From: Mansonella perstans
Taxonomy: Eukaryota > Nematoda > Chromadorea > Rhabditida > Onchocercidae
DNA: 35,927 nt
Direction of reading: 5' to 3'
Assembly (NCBI GenBank): GCA_037074765.1
Contig: JBAMDO010000338.1
Span: forward strand, 1-35,927
Shown: piece after piece, positions 1 through 12,896 of the stretch
Position numbering within the stretch: position 1 is the stretch's first letter
Layout: each line of letters starts with the position of its first letter
The notes under the pieces: model-generated
Databases searched by the model: none
What the model was told of the DNA's origin: nothing
Seen by the model: only the letters and a program-made list of their open reading frames with translations
Position numbers and translations under genes: made by a program

Positions 1-136
1 GAAATGAAATTGATAACTAAAATTTAAACGTCTATTAGTATCTTTACCATACTTCTTTCTTTACATTTTTTAAAAATTTTCAATCATACTTTTTATTTTT
101 AAGAACGGGAAATGATGAATCAATCAATATGTTATA

Positions 137-142
137 TTTATT
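137..142 (-). promoter_or_regulatory. candidate poly(A) signal of the p24-like gene
   Basis: An AATAAA hexamer on the minus strand lies 73 bases after the TAA of the p24-like last exon. In DNA this AT-rich the hexamer also occurs by chance, so the call rests on position. Confidence 0.35.
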
Positions 143-214
143 AATATGTAAATTATATAAACTGAATGCGTAGCTTTTCCTTTTCGTTTTTTTTCTTTTT
201 TTTTTTCCCACTAC

Positions 215-1920
215 CTAATAAGCAACAATAGTTTTAGAAAGGTTAGAAAAAAATTTACGAATAATAAAAACTTGCAAAACCGTCGTGCATAGAATAAGAA
301 TGATTTGCAATGATGAAAACATATCAATATAGCTGGCATTTTTCACTTGCAAACGTATATCACGTGTTGATTTTATTTTTTTCATTGCAAACGCTACTAA
401 AGCCATCGTTTCTTTTATATGATGAATCGATTTCTGAAAATTAAATTAATTTTAAATTTAAAAAACTTGAAGACAATAAAAAAAATTTTGCAAATTACTA
501 AATTTGTTTTTTTTTTTTTTTTTTCTATCATGCACTTTCAATAAACGATGTTATCTATGACACGATGCAATAATGAAGATTTCAATTGGTTTTTAAACTT
601 CTTATATATTTCACTATTACATTCATTTTTTTAACAAATTTTCCAGTCATTTCTTTTTCTTCCATTTCATTAATGAATATCTTATTTTCAGATTCAAACC
701 AAAAGTATTCTTTTAAATTTGAATTTAAGAAAAAAATTGAAAAAAAAACAAAAAAATTTAACGAAAATATTTTATAAACTATACAATTTGTTTTTTCTAC
801 CATTTTCTCCTTTTTTTTTTCATTTTGATAATGAATATCTTACTTTCAACTTTTGTGTCGTTTTATTATGTTGTTTCTTAAGTTTATCAGCTTTATTCTT
901 TGTTTCTCGATGATGTGCATAGATGACTAACATTAAACGTACATGTCGTGTACTTTTTACGTCAGCTTTTGCACAAATCCGATAAACACCTGAAATTATA
1001 ATCTATACCTAATTCGCTTACAATTTGCACCTTACCAAGCCAGAAACTAGTTGCATATCTGAATTGCCGCTTATTTGTCAATCAGAATTTCTAGATTATT
1101 TAATCTTTCATCTATTAAAATTCCTAAATTACTAACCTGTTTCTTTAAGCATTCCACTATATTCCGCATAATTCATTCCTTTATGCCATTTACTAATATT
1201 TTTGCTCGGTGAACGAATTCCTATACGCACCATTTGCGATTCCATATCAACAGCCAGAAATTGTGTGCGAAATTAATTTTAGAAGGAAAATTTCGTATTT
1301 ATTTCGAGGAAATTGGAAATACTTTATTGCAAATACTTTGAAACTTTGTTATTCCATGCAAAAACATTAAATTTAAATTTCAAAATTTAAAAACCTTCAA
1401 TATTTCATAATATTTGATAAAAAAAATAACAATCACATGGACTGAAAGAAAAATAAAGAAATATCAATAGTTATAGGCTAAAATTGTTGTTATTACTGTT
1501 CATATTAGCTTCAAATTAAAAATTTATTTTTAAAACAATTTATCGATTATTCATATTCGTTTTATTTGAAAATTTTTGATAAAAGTGAAGCGTTCAATAA
1601 ATGAATATATTGACAAATTTTTTTTATACTTGCCCTTTGACCTATTATTATCTGGTACTGTTCTGTAAAGAGATATTTTTGGACATTTCTTCTTGCACTA
1701 TTGTGTCAGTTGAAAAATTTACCCGAATTGAAATACTTAAATCACTGTATAGCATGAAATTTTCATAGAAGCAATGTGATTCTTTTGAGGAGAAAACGTC
1801 AAAAAAAAGTTCCGTTATAAATCCATACGTTTGGTTGCCAGACTTAATGTATTGCGTAAAACCTAAACATAACGTCATTGACGTAACAAACCATATAGTT
1901 CGTATTATTTGCGAATACAT
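215..1920 (-). pseudogene. p24/TMED (emp24, GOLD-domain) family gene, possibly decayed
   Basis: p24 proteins are type I membrane cargo adaptors cycling between ER and Golgi. Exon 1 (1920-1723) encodes a hydrophobic leader (about residues 1-22) and the start of a GOLD domain with the family CFYE motif, ending at a CGG|GTAAAT donor. The last exon (433-215, after an excellent TTTTTCAG acceptor) encodes a helical stem, one membrane segment and a short tail containing QVFIIRKFF, the typical p24 end. A middle exon (open 1272-1137, donor ACAG|GTTAGT) holds the GOLD-end-like FLAVDMES and a WHK..Y..Y..ML stretch; a further exon at 989-943 fits by phase. However, no AG acceptor precedes FLAVDMES: two TAA codons lie in its frame at 1281-1279 and 1275-1273, and the exon starting at about 1441 after TTTCTTTCAG is closed in the required frame. 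Either the copy is broken or the middle is misassembled. The p24 assignment rests on motif resemblance only. Confidence 0.52.
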
Positions 1921-3728
1921 CTGAAAGTAAAATCTTAAAGCATTAAATTTAAAATTATGAACTTCAAAAATTTCTGAAACATTTTTAAAATATTTTATAA
2001 TTTTATTTTTTTATTATCACTCCTGAAATATAAATTTCTTTTTTAATGATTCCGAAAAAAAATGAATAATATAAATGTTATTTGATGATTACTAAAATAT
2101 TTTATACTTCCAAAAATTCCAAAAATAATCAAATAACTCTACGGTATTTCAATTATTTCATGATTTTTCGTAACTTTTTTTTAAATGGAATTATCACTTC
2201 AAACTACAACTGTAATTTCTTCATCAAATTAAGTGGTCATTTATCTAATACAATTGCCTGCTCTTCCCTTTTTCTTAGAAAAAAACCAAAATGAAAAAAT
2301 CATTTATTTCAATTACCGAATAAGATCAAACTAATGCAGGAATAATTAATGAAGGAAATGAAAAAAGAAGTTACAAAATTATTTAAAAATTTCATGTGCG
2401 AAAAGGAAAAAAAGCGAACGATGATATGAAATGGAAAAAAAAGTTTTTTGAATAGCTTTTTAAAACTAAAAATTCATCATGCCATCAACCTGTATTTGTG
2501 TATTTAGCTGTAATTGAGTGAAATGTTATGGGATGAAATTTTAAAGCTGTAAAAACAATTTACTGATATAAACAACTCATTATGGCTTGACTTTGTGAAC
2601 GAAAATTTGCAGGATTTCATCCACGTTTGACACAGACTTGCTTGGATATAAACAACTGATAGGAATAAATTTTACTTTATGATTTCTTCATCAAATAATC
2701 AAAAACGAATGTTACTTTTAATGATTAAGAACAAAATGATTAAGTAATTAAATGAATCAAACAGTTGATTCAATTCAAGTCAAAATGATTCAAATAATTT
2801 CTTTCAACGAAAAATTTGTCGTTTTTGTTCTAGATTTAATATTATTGTTGTTATAATTGTTAATTATTGTTCATTTTATTTATTTACTTATTATTTTCTC
2901 ATTTATTTATTTACATATTTATTTGTGCATTTATTTGTTTATTTGTTTAATCATTTATTTATTTATGATAAAGATTTCAATAATTTTCATCATCACTGTT
3001 AATCGTGCCAGTTATATACTGTAACAACAAACAGATTGTGCTATATGCAAGATTTTTTAAACTATAAATTTTTTAATTTTGCTAAAATGATAAAATATCA
3101 GAACTGTCAACATTTGGTCATTTGATATTACAGAAAAAGGTGATTTGTGCAAATTCTACATCCCACACTTTGCACTCATTTGTTGCATGTCCAATGAATA
3201 TGCATTGAGAAATCTTGTCCTCGATAAGGTATCGAAGTTTTGTTGTTGGCGTTTTATGTTCGTTTTACGTTCTAAACTTTTGGCACATTTTGTTTGGGCA
3301 TTCTGCGCTATTTTTTATTATATATGATAGTTATATAGAAGTAGCTCTTTTCTTTTCTGTTTATTTTAATGGAAGAAAACGAATTAATATTTTATTTTCT
3401 AGTATAATATTATTGTAAATTTTTCTAGAAATACGTGGAATTGGCTCTTTTTTAAATGAATTAAACAGTAGAATTTTACTTCATTTTCTACTATTATATT
3501 ACTGTAAATTTTTTTAGAAATATGTAGAAGTAGCGCTTTTTTTTCTGTTTGTTTTAATGGAGAAAAATGAATTAAATATGATTTTATTTAATTTCCTACA
3601 ATTATATTACTATAAATTTGTGATATTTATATTTAATCTGATAAAGTGTAATCAGATTTTTCTTTTTTTTTTTTTTTTATTGATGCTAATGACAAATTTA
3701 TTGATTTCTCTAATTTGTTATTGTTTCA
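1921..3728. other. divergent intergenic region between the p24-like and SAC3 genes
   Basis: AT-rich, homopolymer-rich DNA between two genes transcribed away from each other. It should contain both promoters, but I can point to no reliable TATA, Inr or other core element. Open frames here are short, rich in Phe/Ile/Asn/Lys and lack splice context. The only structure I see is a TTTATTTATT-like low-complexity run at about 2875-2965 and the imperfect repeat at 3330-3620. Confidence 0.6.
3330..3620. repeat. imperfect tandem repeat upstream of the SAC3 gene
   Basis: Diverged copies of a block follow each other. A TTTCTAxTATxATATTAxTGTAAATTTTT segment recurs at about 3397, 3486 and 3592, and the flanking GTAGAAGTAGCxCTTTTxTTTTCTG plus TTTTAATGGAGAAAA block recurs at about 3338 and 3523. 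Spacing is uneven (about 90-110 bases, with longer gaps for the second block), so this is an old duplicated unit with indels and not a clean satellite. Confidence 0.6.
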
Positions 3729-3741
3729 GAAAATTTTTCAG
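3722..3741 (+). promoter_or_regulatory. candidate spliced-leader (trans-splice) acceptors of the SAC3 gene
   Basis: Two strong acceptors, TTGTTTCAG ending at 3729 and TTTTTCAG ending at 3741, lie about 100 bases before the SAC3 start codon. No upstream coding exon is visible. In nematodes such orphan acceptors commonly receive a spliced leader; a cis-spliced 5' UTR exon is the alternative. Confidence 0.45.
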
Positions 3742-3844
3742 GCTGCGAAAATTACAACGATTTGTACTGTATGTGTCAAAAATAACGAGAATTCTAGCTA
3801 GAAGAAGTAAACGGAATTATTCACTGGCGAAATCGAATGTAATA

Positions 3845-6800
3845 ATGTCTTCTGGTTCATTCCCTTTTATAATTCCGGAAAGGTTGCATCTATTAATTTT
3901 TGTTATAAGAATGGAAAAAGCGGAGAAACTAAACAGTATAAATTAAAACTACGTATTTTACAATCTTTGCAAGACTTTTAGCGTTTGCTAAATGTTAGAT
4001 TCTAATTCAGCTATGATTTTGGAAACAAGAAAAAACAAGTTGTTAGGTTTCACTTAATAGTGAATTTGGATGAACTTTTTAATTATTTTTTTTGCGGCAA
4101 GTGTTTTTTATTTTTGAACAATGTTTAACTGACTCTATTGTCTGAAATAATTCTTTTTATCTGTTAATTTATTGCATATTCCAGTTTGCGACCAAAAAAA
4201 GCATCAAATCCATCGTCCATAGTAACCAGTACTACACGAAAATATACTCCACCAAGACGTAAAGGATACAGCGGTCTGGATGATCCACTCGGTTAATTGC
4301 TAAATTCATTTAGATAATAGTCTTTTTTTTTGTCTCACACGTGCTAATAAGCTTGTCATTGTTCCAATAACATCTCTGTGATGCGAGGTATGCTGTCTAA
4401 TGTGTCTAATAAGATTTAATGTGATGTTTGTTAATGTTTAGTTTTTATAATTTTTATAAAAAGTAGATAACGACATCACCATTTAATATCGCCATTTATA
4501 TGATTGATTTTATCATTTCTTATTAACCTATTTCTTGACTAGACACTTGCTCAAATTCCAGTCTTCATCATCTTCAGCATATCCACCCTCAGAATTCAAG
4601 CGTTCGATCGTAAGGGGGGCAGGTGTTCGTGGTCGACACTCCGTGGCACGTACTACACGAGTTCTTCGAAAGAATATTTCATCAGTACAACGCACCTCAA
4701 ATATTTCACAGGATTCGCATTCAACAAGCATGAAGCCATCAGTTTTTAGACGTGCACAACTTGGGAAACGGTTAAAAACATCACGTCATGACACCCTACG
4801 TAGTGGTGTCGATAACAGATTCAACAGTATAATGCGTGCAGTATGTGTTTTTGTTTTTTGTTTTTGGTTATGAAGAATAATTTTTGAAGCAAATTTGGCT
4901 TAAATATTATTCACGGCCAATTTCGTCATAGGTCTAATTTAACTATTTTATTCCTCAGGTCGAGCCATCAAAGTCCTGGGTGCGTGAGTCAACTATTAAG
5001 GAAGAAAATGCACCAAAGCTGGAACGACATGGTGAGAATATGAAAGTAGAATCAATTCCTGAAAAAATACCACAACCAAAGAGTGCAGTTGGTAAGTTTC
5101 TTGTTGTGTATATTATTAATAATTCTTATTTATTTGCATATTCCCTCAATTCTTTAGTTTAGCAATAATTAAATTTCTTCAGCACGGCAGTTAAAACGTT
5201 TGATTGGACGAGTTTGTGAAACCGATTATGATAAATATCAGTTATTAGATGAGCGTGATCGTTTAATGCATAGAGGACGTGTGAAAAGTGTAGATGTTGA
5301 CAATGCAACTATTATGCAGGTAATTGACAAGTTTTCTAAAATTTAATTTAAAGAAGAAGAAATTAAGGTTAGCTATGTTATTCGTTATTTTCATTACTTA
5401 AAAATTATAACTACAGATATGTTGTATGATTAGAGGAAATTGCTTCATTAAAGAGAAAAATGAAATTTATTGAATTTTTGGGTGCAACTGTTTTTTGTGG
5501 CCGTACGGTCAAAATCTTTACTACCGGTAACATTCAAGACTGATGAACCTTTTTTGGAGTCAAAAGTTAATTCGATCCTCCTGCTATGAAAAACTAGAAA
5601 ATCTAAAATGAGTTTTTTAGGGATCTTGCCGTGATATGTGCCCAGAAAAAGAACGCTACATGAGAGCAGTACAAAAACGCCTTAGCACATATGAGTGTCA
5701 TGATGATGGAAGTATTGCGCCGGAGTTGGTCGTGAAAGAATACAGTCGGAGTGCAGCTGATCAAGTAAAAATATATTCATCAAATTTTTGGAATATTTTT
5801 CCTAAATTTAATTTATCGTTTCAAATATTTTTATGGGAAATGTATTGAGAAGATATTAGAAGAGTTGTACAAACTTTTCAGGCATTTATTTTGTCGAATA
5901 CTAGATGAAGAGCGTAAATAAAAGTTTCACGAATTAGGTAACTGAATAAATACAATTGTTTTATAGGAGGAACCACTACCTCATGAGCTTAGACCAGCAG
6001 ATGTCCTCCAGCAAACGATGAATTATCTTATTGGGAAAGTAAGTTATTGTTTCTATTGATTGGATTATAAAACTTGAAATGATCGACTAAATTATCCATT
6101 TATATTTGGCATTTTCAGATTGCTAGTTATGTTCCCGAAACAGATGAAGAACTAGCACAATGGTATGATTTTATGTGGAATCGGACGCGGGCTATCCGAA
6201 AGGTCTCTTATTCATTTTTTTTTTTCAGTTTGAGATTCTGTTTCTTATCGGATTTTTTTTCAGTTTGAAATGCTGTTTCTTTTTAGTTTTTAATGATACG
6301 TGATGGAGTGTTTTCCTAGATTAATAGCCAATACCACTAGACTTTCGCAATCCATAAGTAAGAACAATTAGAATTTCTGACAGCTTAATAGGTGAAATTG
6401 TTGATTCCGAAAATTTTGTGATATAATCGAATCCAAAGGTTTATTGATTCAGAAATTAGTGTTTGTTCGCATTGGGCTGAAAATGAACAAAAATGAAGGA
6501 TTTTAGGACATAACGCAACAAATGATGGTTAACAAAACTGCTGTTACCTTGATCGAACAATGTGTCAGACTACACATCTTTGCATCTCATCGTCTTTGTG
6601 AATTGAATTTCAATGATTTCGATCAAAAAATGAATACAGGTGTTTTTTTTTTTTTTAAATTGTTCTTTTATCAATTTATTGATATAGTACCTGCGAGAAT
6701 TCAGTCGTCGTTCTTTGATTTGTCTGTATGCAATTTGTTTTTATACCTACCTTTTTGTACCTTTATACCCCTTTTTACACCTGAATAAATGGAGCACTTT

Positions 6801-9800
6801 TATTTCATAGAGAGTAAATAAACAATTTTTGTTGTTCAAAGTTTAACATGTTCGATTTTCTATAAAAATTTTATTGTCACGAAGACAAATTTTTCAATTA
6901 CAGAGAATTTATCTAAAAGTCTGCAGAGCTTGCATTATTTGTATGACGATTCGGCGAAGAAAGGAATCTTTTATCCCAGTGAAGCGGAATTTCGTGCTTA
7001 CGAAATTATGCTTAATCTCTCGAATTCCAGTGTATTCAGGTAAAAGTCTCTGTTTAATTTCAGTAGCTATCATCACGTATCATTTTATAGGTTCTATTTC
7101 TTTGCATAATGCGGAATGCTAAGAGCAAAGTAGTTTGGTCGGAATAGATTTCGTTCCGCAAGTAATTTTCCACGCTTTTTCAATCCATAGGTGAACAACT
7201 TTTAATTGCAACATTTTTTTGTCAGACTGCTTTTCATTTTCTTGCCACATGGTTAAATACTGGCAAAATAAGACGAATATTTTTTATATGATTATAGATT
7301 ACTTATGAACAAGTGCAAATTACTGACCCTTAATAAATGGTCAAATTTAAAAAGTTATTTGACACTTTCTATACTATGTTGTCCTTGAAAGTGAAAAATG
7401 TGCGGAAAGCCTGTTACTTCGGTTACTTTTAACAATTTCTTGGTATCTCTAGGAGAAACCCACGAATATCGTGATCATTGCAGCACTGCTTTCGTTTATT
7501 TTTTATTCAATTTTTTGTTTGCTTTCCAAGGATTCAACAGTTTCGGGTTTTGAAATTTAAATAAATTTTCAGGCAAGCGTTGACATATCGTAGAGAAGTT
7601 CTGGAAGCGAGTTCAGTTCGATTAGCAATTCGTCTATTTACCTGTTTACAGAATCAAAATTATGTCCGCTTTTTCCGTTTACTGAAGAACGATGCCACTT
7701 ATTTGCAGGTTTAACTTTTAAAATTTTTTTAAATAAAACAAAATTTTTCTTACAAAATAGTCACTTATTTATCAGAGCCACAAATGAGCAAATGTTGATA
7801 AAGAATTGCTTTATTTTAGTGTTGCCTTTGTCACCGATTTTTTAATCAGATGCGTCATCAGGCGGTGTATGCTATATCACGCTCAGTTCACATAATGGGA
7901 AACGTCGGTTTCTTATCATTTTCTTTAAATTAGTAAAACTTTTCACATGTTTTTGATGAAAAATTTCTAGTAAAATAACCCTTCCTTTTCTGTATATGCT
8001 AATTTTCTTTATTTTTACAGTATCCATTACGCAAATTTGTCCAACTGTTAGGATTTGATGATCGTGATGCTTCACTAGAATTTTTGAATTGCTACAATGT
8101 TCGTCGTAGTAATGATGTAGATACTGGAGAAGAGCTAATGCATATGTCAAAGACCCAACTAATTGATCCAATTGATGAACCGCCATCGAAAATTCATTTG
8201 TGGATCGAGGCAAAACGTGAAGGGTGTTCAATTCCAGAAGTAAGTTGTCGATTTCTTCATTTTGCTTTTTTATCGGGCATAATTCATTTATTTCATTTAC
8301 GAATTTCGTTAAACAACCTTTCTTAATAGGTCTTAAGTGGCTATCAAAATATTGAAGTTGAAATTGTTACTCCACTGAATTCGTTCGACAGAAATGGTGC
8401 ATACGTATTTGATTCCGTTCTCAACAACTACATTAACGAAAATGGAGGAGAACGGTAAGATTTTCAATTTTATGTTTTTCTGTTTTTACTTTAGCATATG
8501 AATCCCGAACACTTAAATTTTGATGATTAATCTTTTACAACAATTTTTGGAAATTTTTAGAAGAGTCCTCTCTTCAAAAAATATTTGGTATAGTATTATA
8601 ATTTTTTTAAGGGATCTTGAACTGAGGTTATATTTAGGTGGTGAAAGATTATACATCCGTTAGAAATTTTTGAGACTAGAAAAATTGCAATGTTCTTAAT
8701 AATGTTACTTGAGATTTAAAACTAATAAAAAAAATGGTCTATTGATAGAGAAGGAACAAGAATAAGCAGAAAAAAGGAACAAAAACATGTAGAATGTTTC
8801 TTGAGCTCGCCACTATGCAGAAAGTCTATTGAAATTTCTTTTTCATTACTTTTCATGTTTAATGACAAATACATTTGCAGATTAGCTGCGGACGAGGATG
8901 ACGTTGTAACTTTCTCATTTACTTTGCCAGCATCACAAAAGGAAGATAATGTACTATGTTACCTTATTCAAATTTTCGTTCATTTTGTGTTGTTTTTGTT
9001 TTCAATTTACAAATTTTAAAGCAATAACCACTCTCATTCATCCACTGTTATGTTTTGACAAACTGATAACGAAAACAGCGGCGGCAGAGACATTGCAATG
9101 AACGGTCGTTTAGCTTGACTAATCCACTAATATGTCAAGTTTACGCTTTCCTAAAATTATTGTTTTTAGAGCAGTGTTTTGGCTGCGAAGCTAACAGATG
9201 AGATCGTAGAAGACGAAGTTACGAGACTGTGCAAGCTAACGTATAGTAAATCACTAGCTCATTCGATGACTACTTCATTATATGATAGTATCTTGGAGGA
9301 CTGTTTGAAGTTAGTTTATCTTTCGCAGTGTCGGTATTTCAGTAAGTGATCTGTAAATGTATCGAATTAAACTGAAATTCAATTAATTGCGATAAGTGTA
9401 TCCGGTGTTTTGATATTGAGGAATTTCAGGCCACGTTGTCAGGAGATAATGATCGCTGCAAAACTGTTACACCGTCGCAAGTTAGCTGCTGATGTAGCTA
9501 AACAAAGGGAAGATGAAATTCGTTCTTTGCTTGATTCTCTAAATGAATCAGTTTTGGATGAAGTTATCTACGGGTTTATTTACGACATCAGTAAGAAATG
9601 CATGATGTATGTTTCAATTGAAACTATTATTGTATGGGTGGGAACTGTACTGCAAATTCAGTTTCTTGTCCGAAAATTTTTTCTGTGATACTCACCACAG
9701 TGATATGTGCTGGATCCTTTGGGTTGGTAAGGTGGGAAAAAATTTTGCTTTAGATTTTAGAGTTTTTTAGATATTGAGATTTCTTTCAATACAATATTGT

Positions 9801-12800
9801 TACGAGTTCAAATAATAATTGTTTTTTAAATTTCTTTAATGTTGTAAATTTCTTCTTTTTAGCGTTGATGTATTTTTCAGAAAATGCCAGCGCAAACATG
9901 ATGAAGAGTTTATAGAGAATATTGGAAAAGACTTCCTAGATAATTTGGTAGAAGGAGTAGTAGCCGAAGCAGTCACGAAAATAGCAGAAAAGGAGATAGA
10001 AGAAAGTGTAAATTACATGAAAAAACGCTTAAAGGATATAAATGAACAACTGGATAAGTAAGCTTCATTGCTGATAAAATCATCTACATAGTAGATTTGG
10101 AGTCTGACGATTCAATAACAATCCGTTATTGGAGCATTCATTGATTTAATGAGGCATATAGTTTGTACAGTTTGGAATAATTTTAGATTATGGCTGAAAC
10201 AATTTGTCAATCATTGGCGTAAACAAGTAGCATACAAAAAAGAACAAGAGCAAAAGGAATTGGAATTATTAGAATCATTTCCTGTCATATTACCTGGTAC
10301 ACTGATTTGAATTTGATTTTTTTGATTGAAGAAATTATCAGCTTATATTGAATGACTGATTGACGTACGCTAATAAACAGCTTTTTCAGCTAAATCTGGG
10401 TTAATTTTTCGTCGGCGAAATGAGCATCCGATCGGCAAGGCAATTATCGATTGCAGTTCCGTAAGAATTTTTTTCACTTGCTTTTTCGTTCAGCTACTCA
10501 AAATTTTAATGAATTGTGATTCAAAGTATCGTACTTCATTTCGCCATGATTCAAAGCATCGTACCTCATTCCGCTTTTCACTAGTATACTTTTTGCATTA
10601 TTGGAAATTTTAATTTTTGTTCGCATTTTAAGCATTTTAACAACGCGATAATAACATTAATTAATCATCAGTTATATCTTATTTCAGTTGCTTTTTGAAC
10701 AGAAGGTGAATGCTTTCATTAAAAAAAGGCATAAAAAGATAGCGCGAAAAGTATTGAAAAAGTGGCGTTTATGGTCTCAGTTGCAAATTGAAAAGAAAGA
10801 ATTTTTTACTGTGAGTTTCAAAATAGCGAAAATTTTCTGACATTTGAAACATACATCAGTCTTAATTTTTCATGAAAATTGTCACTATTGCATGCCAACT
10901 TTTATCATGCATTAGGAAACCAAAATTGAGTGTTTTCTTATTTGGTGAAAAATTTTCCGAAAAATGATTTTTTTGTCATGTGAATTTTTGAATTTGGAAA
11001 ATATCGTTTCCTTAAAAAACAGATTCATCTTCAAATTGTTTATTTATTTTCCAGACTACATATACAGCTTCACCACTGAGACGGAAACGATTGCACCATA
11101 ACAATAATGATATTAGTTCTTTGGAAAATGAGGATAACATTCGTTTAGTCGTAGCATTGGCTGATACTGAATGCGAACGATTGAAACCATTTTGGACAAT
11201 GAATCAAATTCGCAATGGTTTTTTTTTTGATTTATGAATATAACTATTTGCTTATAAAGCATTAAAATGTTATTCTAAGTGCTTTAATTGGTTCTCTTAG
11301 ATTATTTTTTATTAATCTGAGAAATAAAGAATCATTTCTATCCATATTCGTTCAGTAGAGAAAATTTTTAACTTATGGATCATCCACTGATACTACAAAT
11401 ACAATTTCAAAATTGGAACAACCAAGTAATTAATGATTATTGCAATAACAAATAATAACAAATCACAATACGAGCAATGACAATAAGTAATTAATATCCA
11501 AAGCGAAAATAACGCTTGCCACATGGACGAGCAATCTCTTATAAATTATTTCACGGCTTAAATTTCAATAATTATCAGATTTTATGCATTTCATGTTTGG
11601 TGATGGTCTGCAAAACATTTCATATTTAGTGAGACTCTTTAAGATTTTTTTTTTGTCGATTTGGAAATTGAAAAAGTGCCTAAATTATGTTTATAAAGTC
11701 AAATTTTAGATATGGAAGAAGAGCATCAGTTGTCTTGGTATGAATCACTAACTGAGCGTTCATCAGCACTATTGGACTATTTCGATGAAAAAACACTTGA
11801 AAATGGTTAGAGTTCTGATAAATTTTTAAGTATTGCTAAATTAATAAAAATGCATTGAAAATTCTGGAATGAATCGCGAAAAACTTTTCAAATGCCATAT
11901 TATCGTTACTTTCTCTCATATTGAGATATACTGTGCGCATATTGGCCACATTCATTTTTTTCTGAAATCTGGAGTACAAAAGCTAAAATATTTTCCTTAT
12001 CTCTGTCTCTCTCTCTCTCCCTGTCTCTCTCCCTCTCTCTCTCTCCTTCCCAACCTCTCATGAATTTTTAAAAATCAGTATTTCCAAACAGTGCGATATG
12101 TCTCATTTAGACATCTCCTGATGTATTTATTAATTTGATTTTCTTTTTCATAGGAGTGGAGATAGCGCGACATAACATTCAACGTATTGTTTGTACAGAA
12201 AGACGGACAATGAATACGAATTGTAAATACGATGGATATCTAGATAGTTTAACATACGATTTCAGTCAACAACAACAACAAGAGAATTATAAGAGAATTA
12301 ACAAATTCAATATGCAAAATGAGGAAAATTATCCTCCAACAAAAAAAAAGTAAGTTTTGAGTTATAGATAATTTATACGCTGAAGCTATTTGGAAAATGT
12401 CATGATAGATATATCTACGTAATTTTTATTGTTTTATACTGGAACGGATCACTTTTCAACTCCTCTCCATCCTTTGATAGCCATGTGCAATTTGATACAT
12501 TTATTACCGATAAAATTTCTTGTTTTCATTGATTAAGATTAGTGGTACGGATAATTTTTTATCGAAAAGTTTATTAAAAAACACATAATAGAACTTTTCT
12601 TTAACATTATTTCAATTAAGTAATTTATTTTGAAATCTGAAATTTTGAAATAGAGGGTTTTTTGAGTATAGAAATTGAATTTTTGCATTGAAAAGTTTTG
12701 ACTTTGTTTCTTTTAATAGACCTTTATTAAAAGTTTATTGATTTCTGATTAATTTTGATTGTAGCATAAAGATTTGGAACATTTGGAGAATCGACTGGAA

Positions 12801-12896
12801 GATTTCACCAGAAAGGTAGATGATACATTCAGAGGTATGAAGGAAAGAAGTCGGAAATACGATGAAATTCTAAAGTCTTTATGTGATGATGACTGA
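3845..12896 (+). CDS. MCM3AP: SAC3/GANP (MCM3AP) family mRNA-export scaffold, 25 exons, about 1061 aa
   Basis: SAC3/GANP proteins scaffold the nuclear-pore TREX-2 complex (with PCID2/Thp1, DSS1, centrin, ENY2) for mRNA export. Coding exons: 3845-3882, 4185-4291, 4578-4840, 4959-5091, 5183-5319, 5621-5764, 5967-6038, 6119-6202, 6507-6639, 6904-7039, 7573-7708, 7820-7903, 8021-8239, 8330-8454, 8881-8950, 9170-9309, 9430-9573, 9881-10057, 10187-10296, 10390-10460, 10688-10810, 11055-11217, 11710-11805, 12154-12349, 12812-12896. All phases agree. Residues 1-226 are basic and Ser-rich. The SAC3 domain starts with GSCRDMCPEKERYMR at 227 and runs to about 562. Residues about 630-885 are long charged helices with WLKQFVNHWRK and VLKKWRLW, which by inference is the centrin/ENY2-binding part. 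No FG repeats, RRM or MCM3-acetylase region of human GANP is visible. Weak points are the donors at 7903 (7885 is possible) and 9573, the acceptor at 9881 (9863 also fits), and the last exon. The symbol denotes the family, not proven orthology. Confidence 0.92.
12001..12050. repeat. (CT)n microsatellite in SAC3 intron 23
   Basis: An almost pure pyrimidine run of CT/TC dinucleotides with a few CCTG and CCCT interruptions lies in the intron between exons 11710-11805 and 12154-12349. It sits about 100 bases before the acceptor, too far to be its polypyrimidine tract. Confidence 0.85.

Noticed and set aside
586..913. Overlapping short open frames on both strands
   Set aside because: Composition is Phe/Lys/Asn from A/T runs, with no splice context; this lies in an intron of the p24-like locus.
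3145..3418. Two overlapping frames of 60-67 codons rich in Cys/Phe
   Set aside because: No start context, splice sites or family resemblance; it overlaps the imperfect repeat and is probably chance.
4528..4731. Minus-strand frame with many Glu/Cys (MLVECESCEIF start)
   Set aside because: It is the antisense shadow of SAC3 exon 3, whose plus frame fits the neighbouring exons in phase.
7872..8231. 119-codon minus-strand frame opposite the SAC3 gene
   Set aside because: It covers an intron and the antisense of exon 13; the plus strand there encodes the conserved end of the SAC3 domain.
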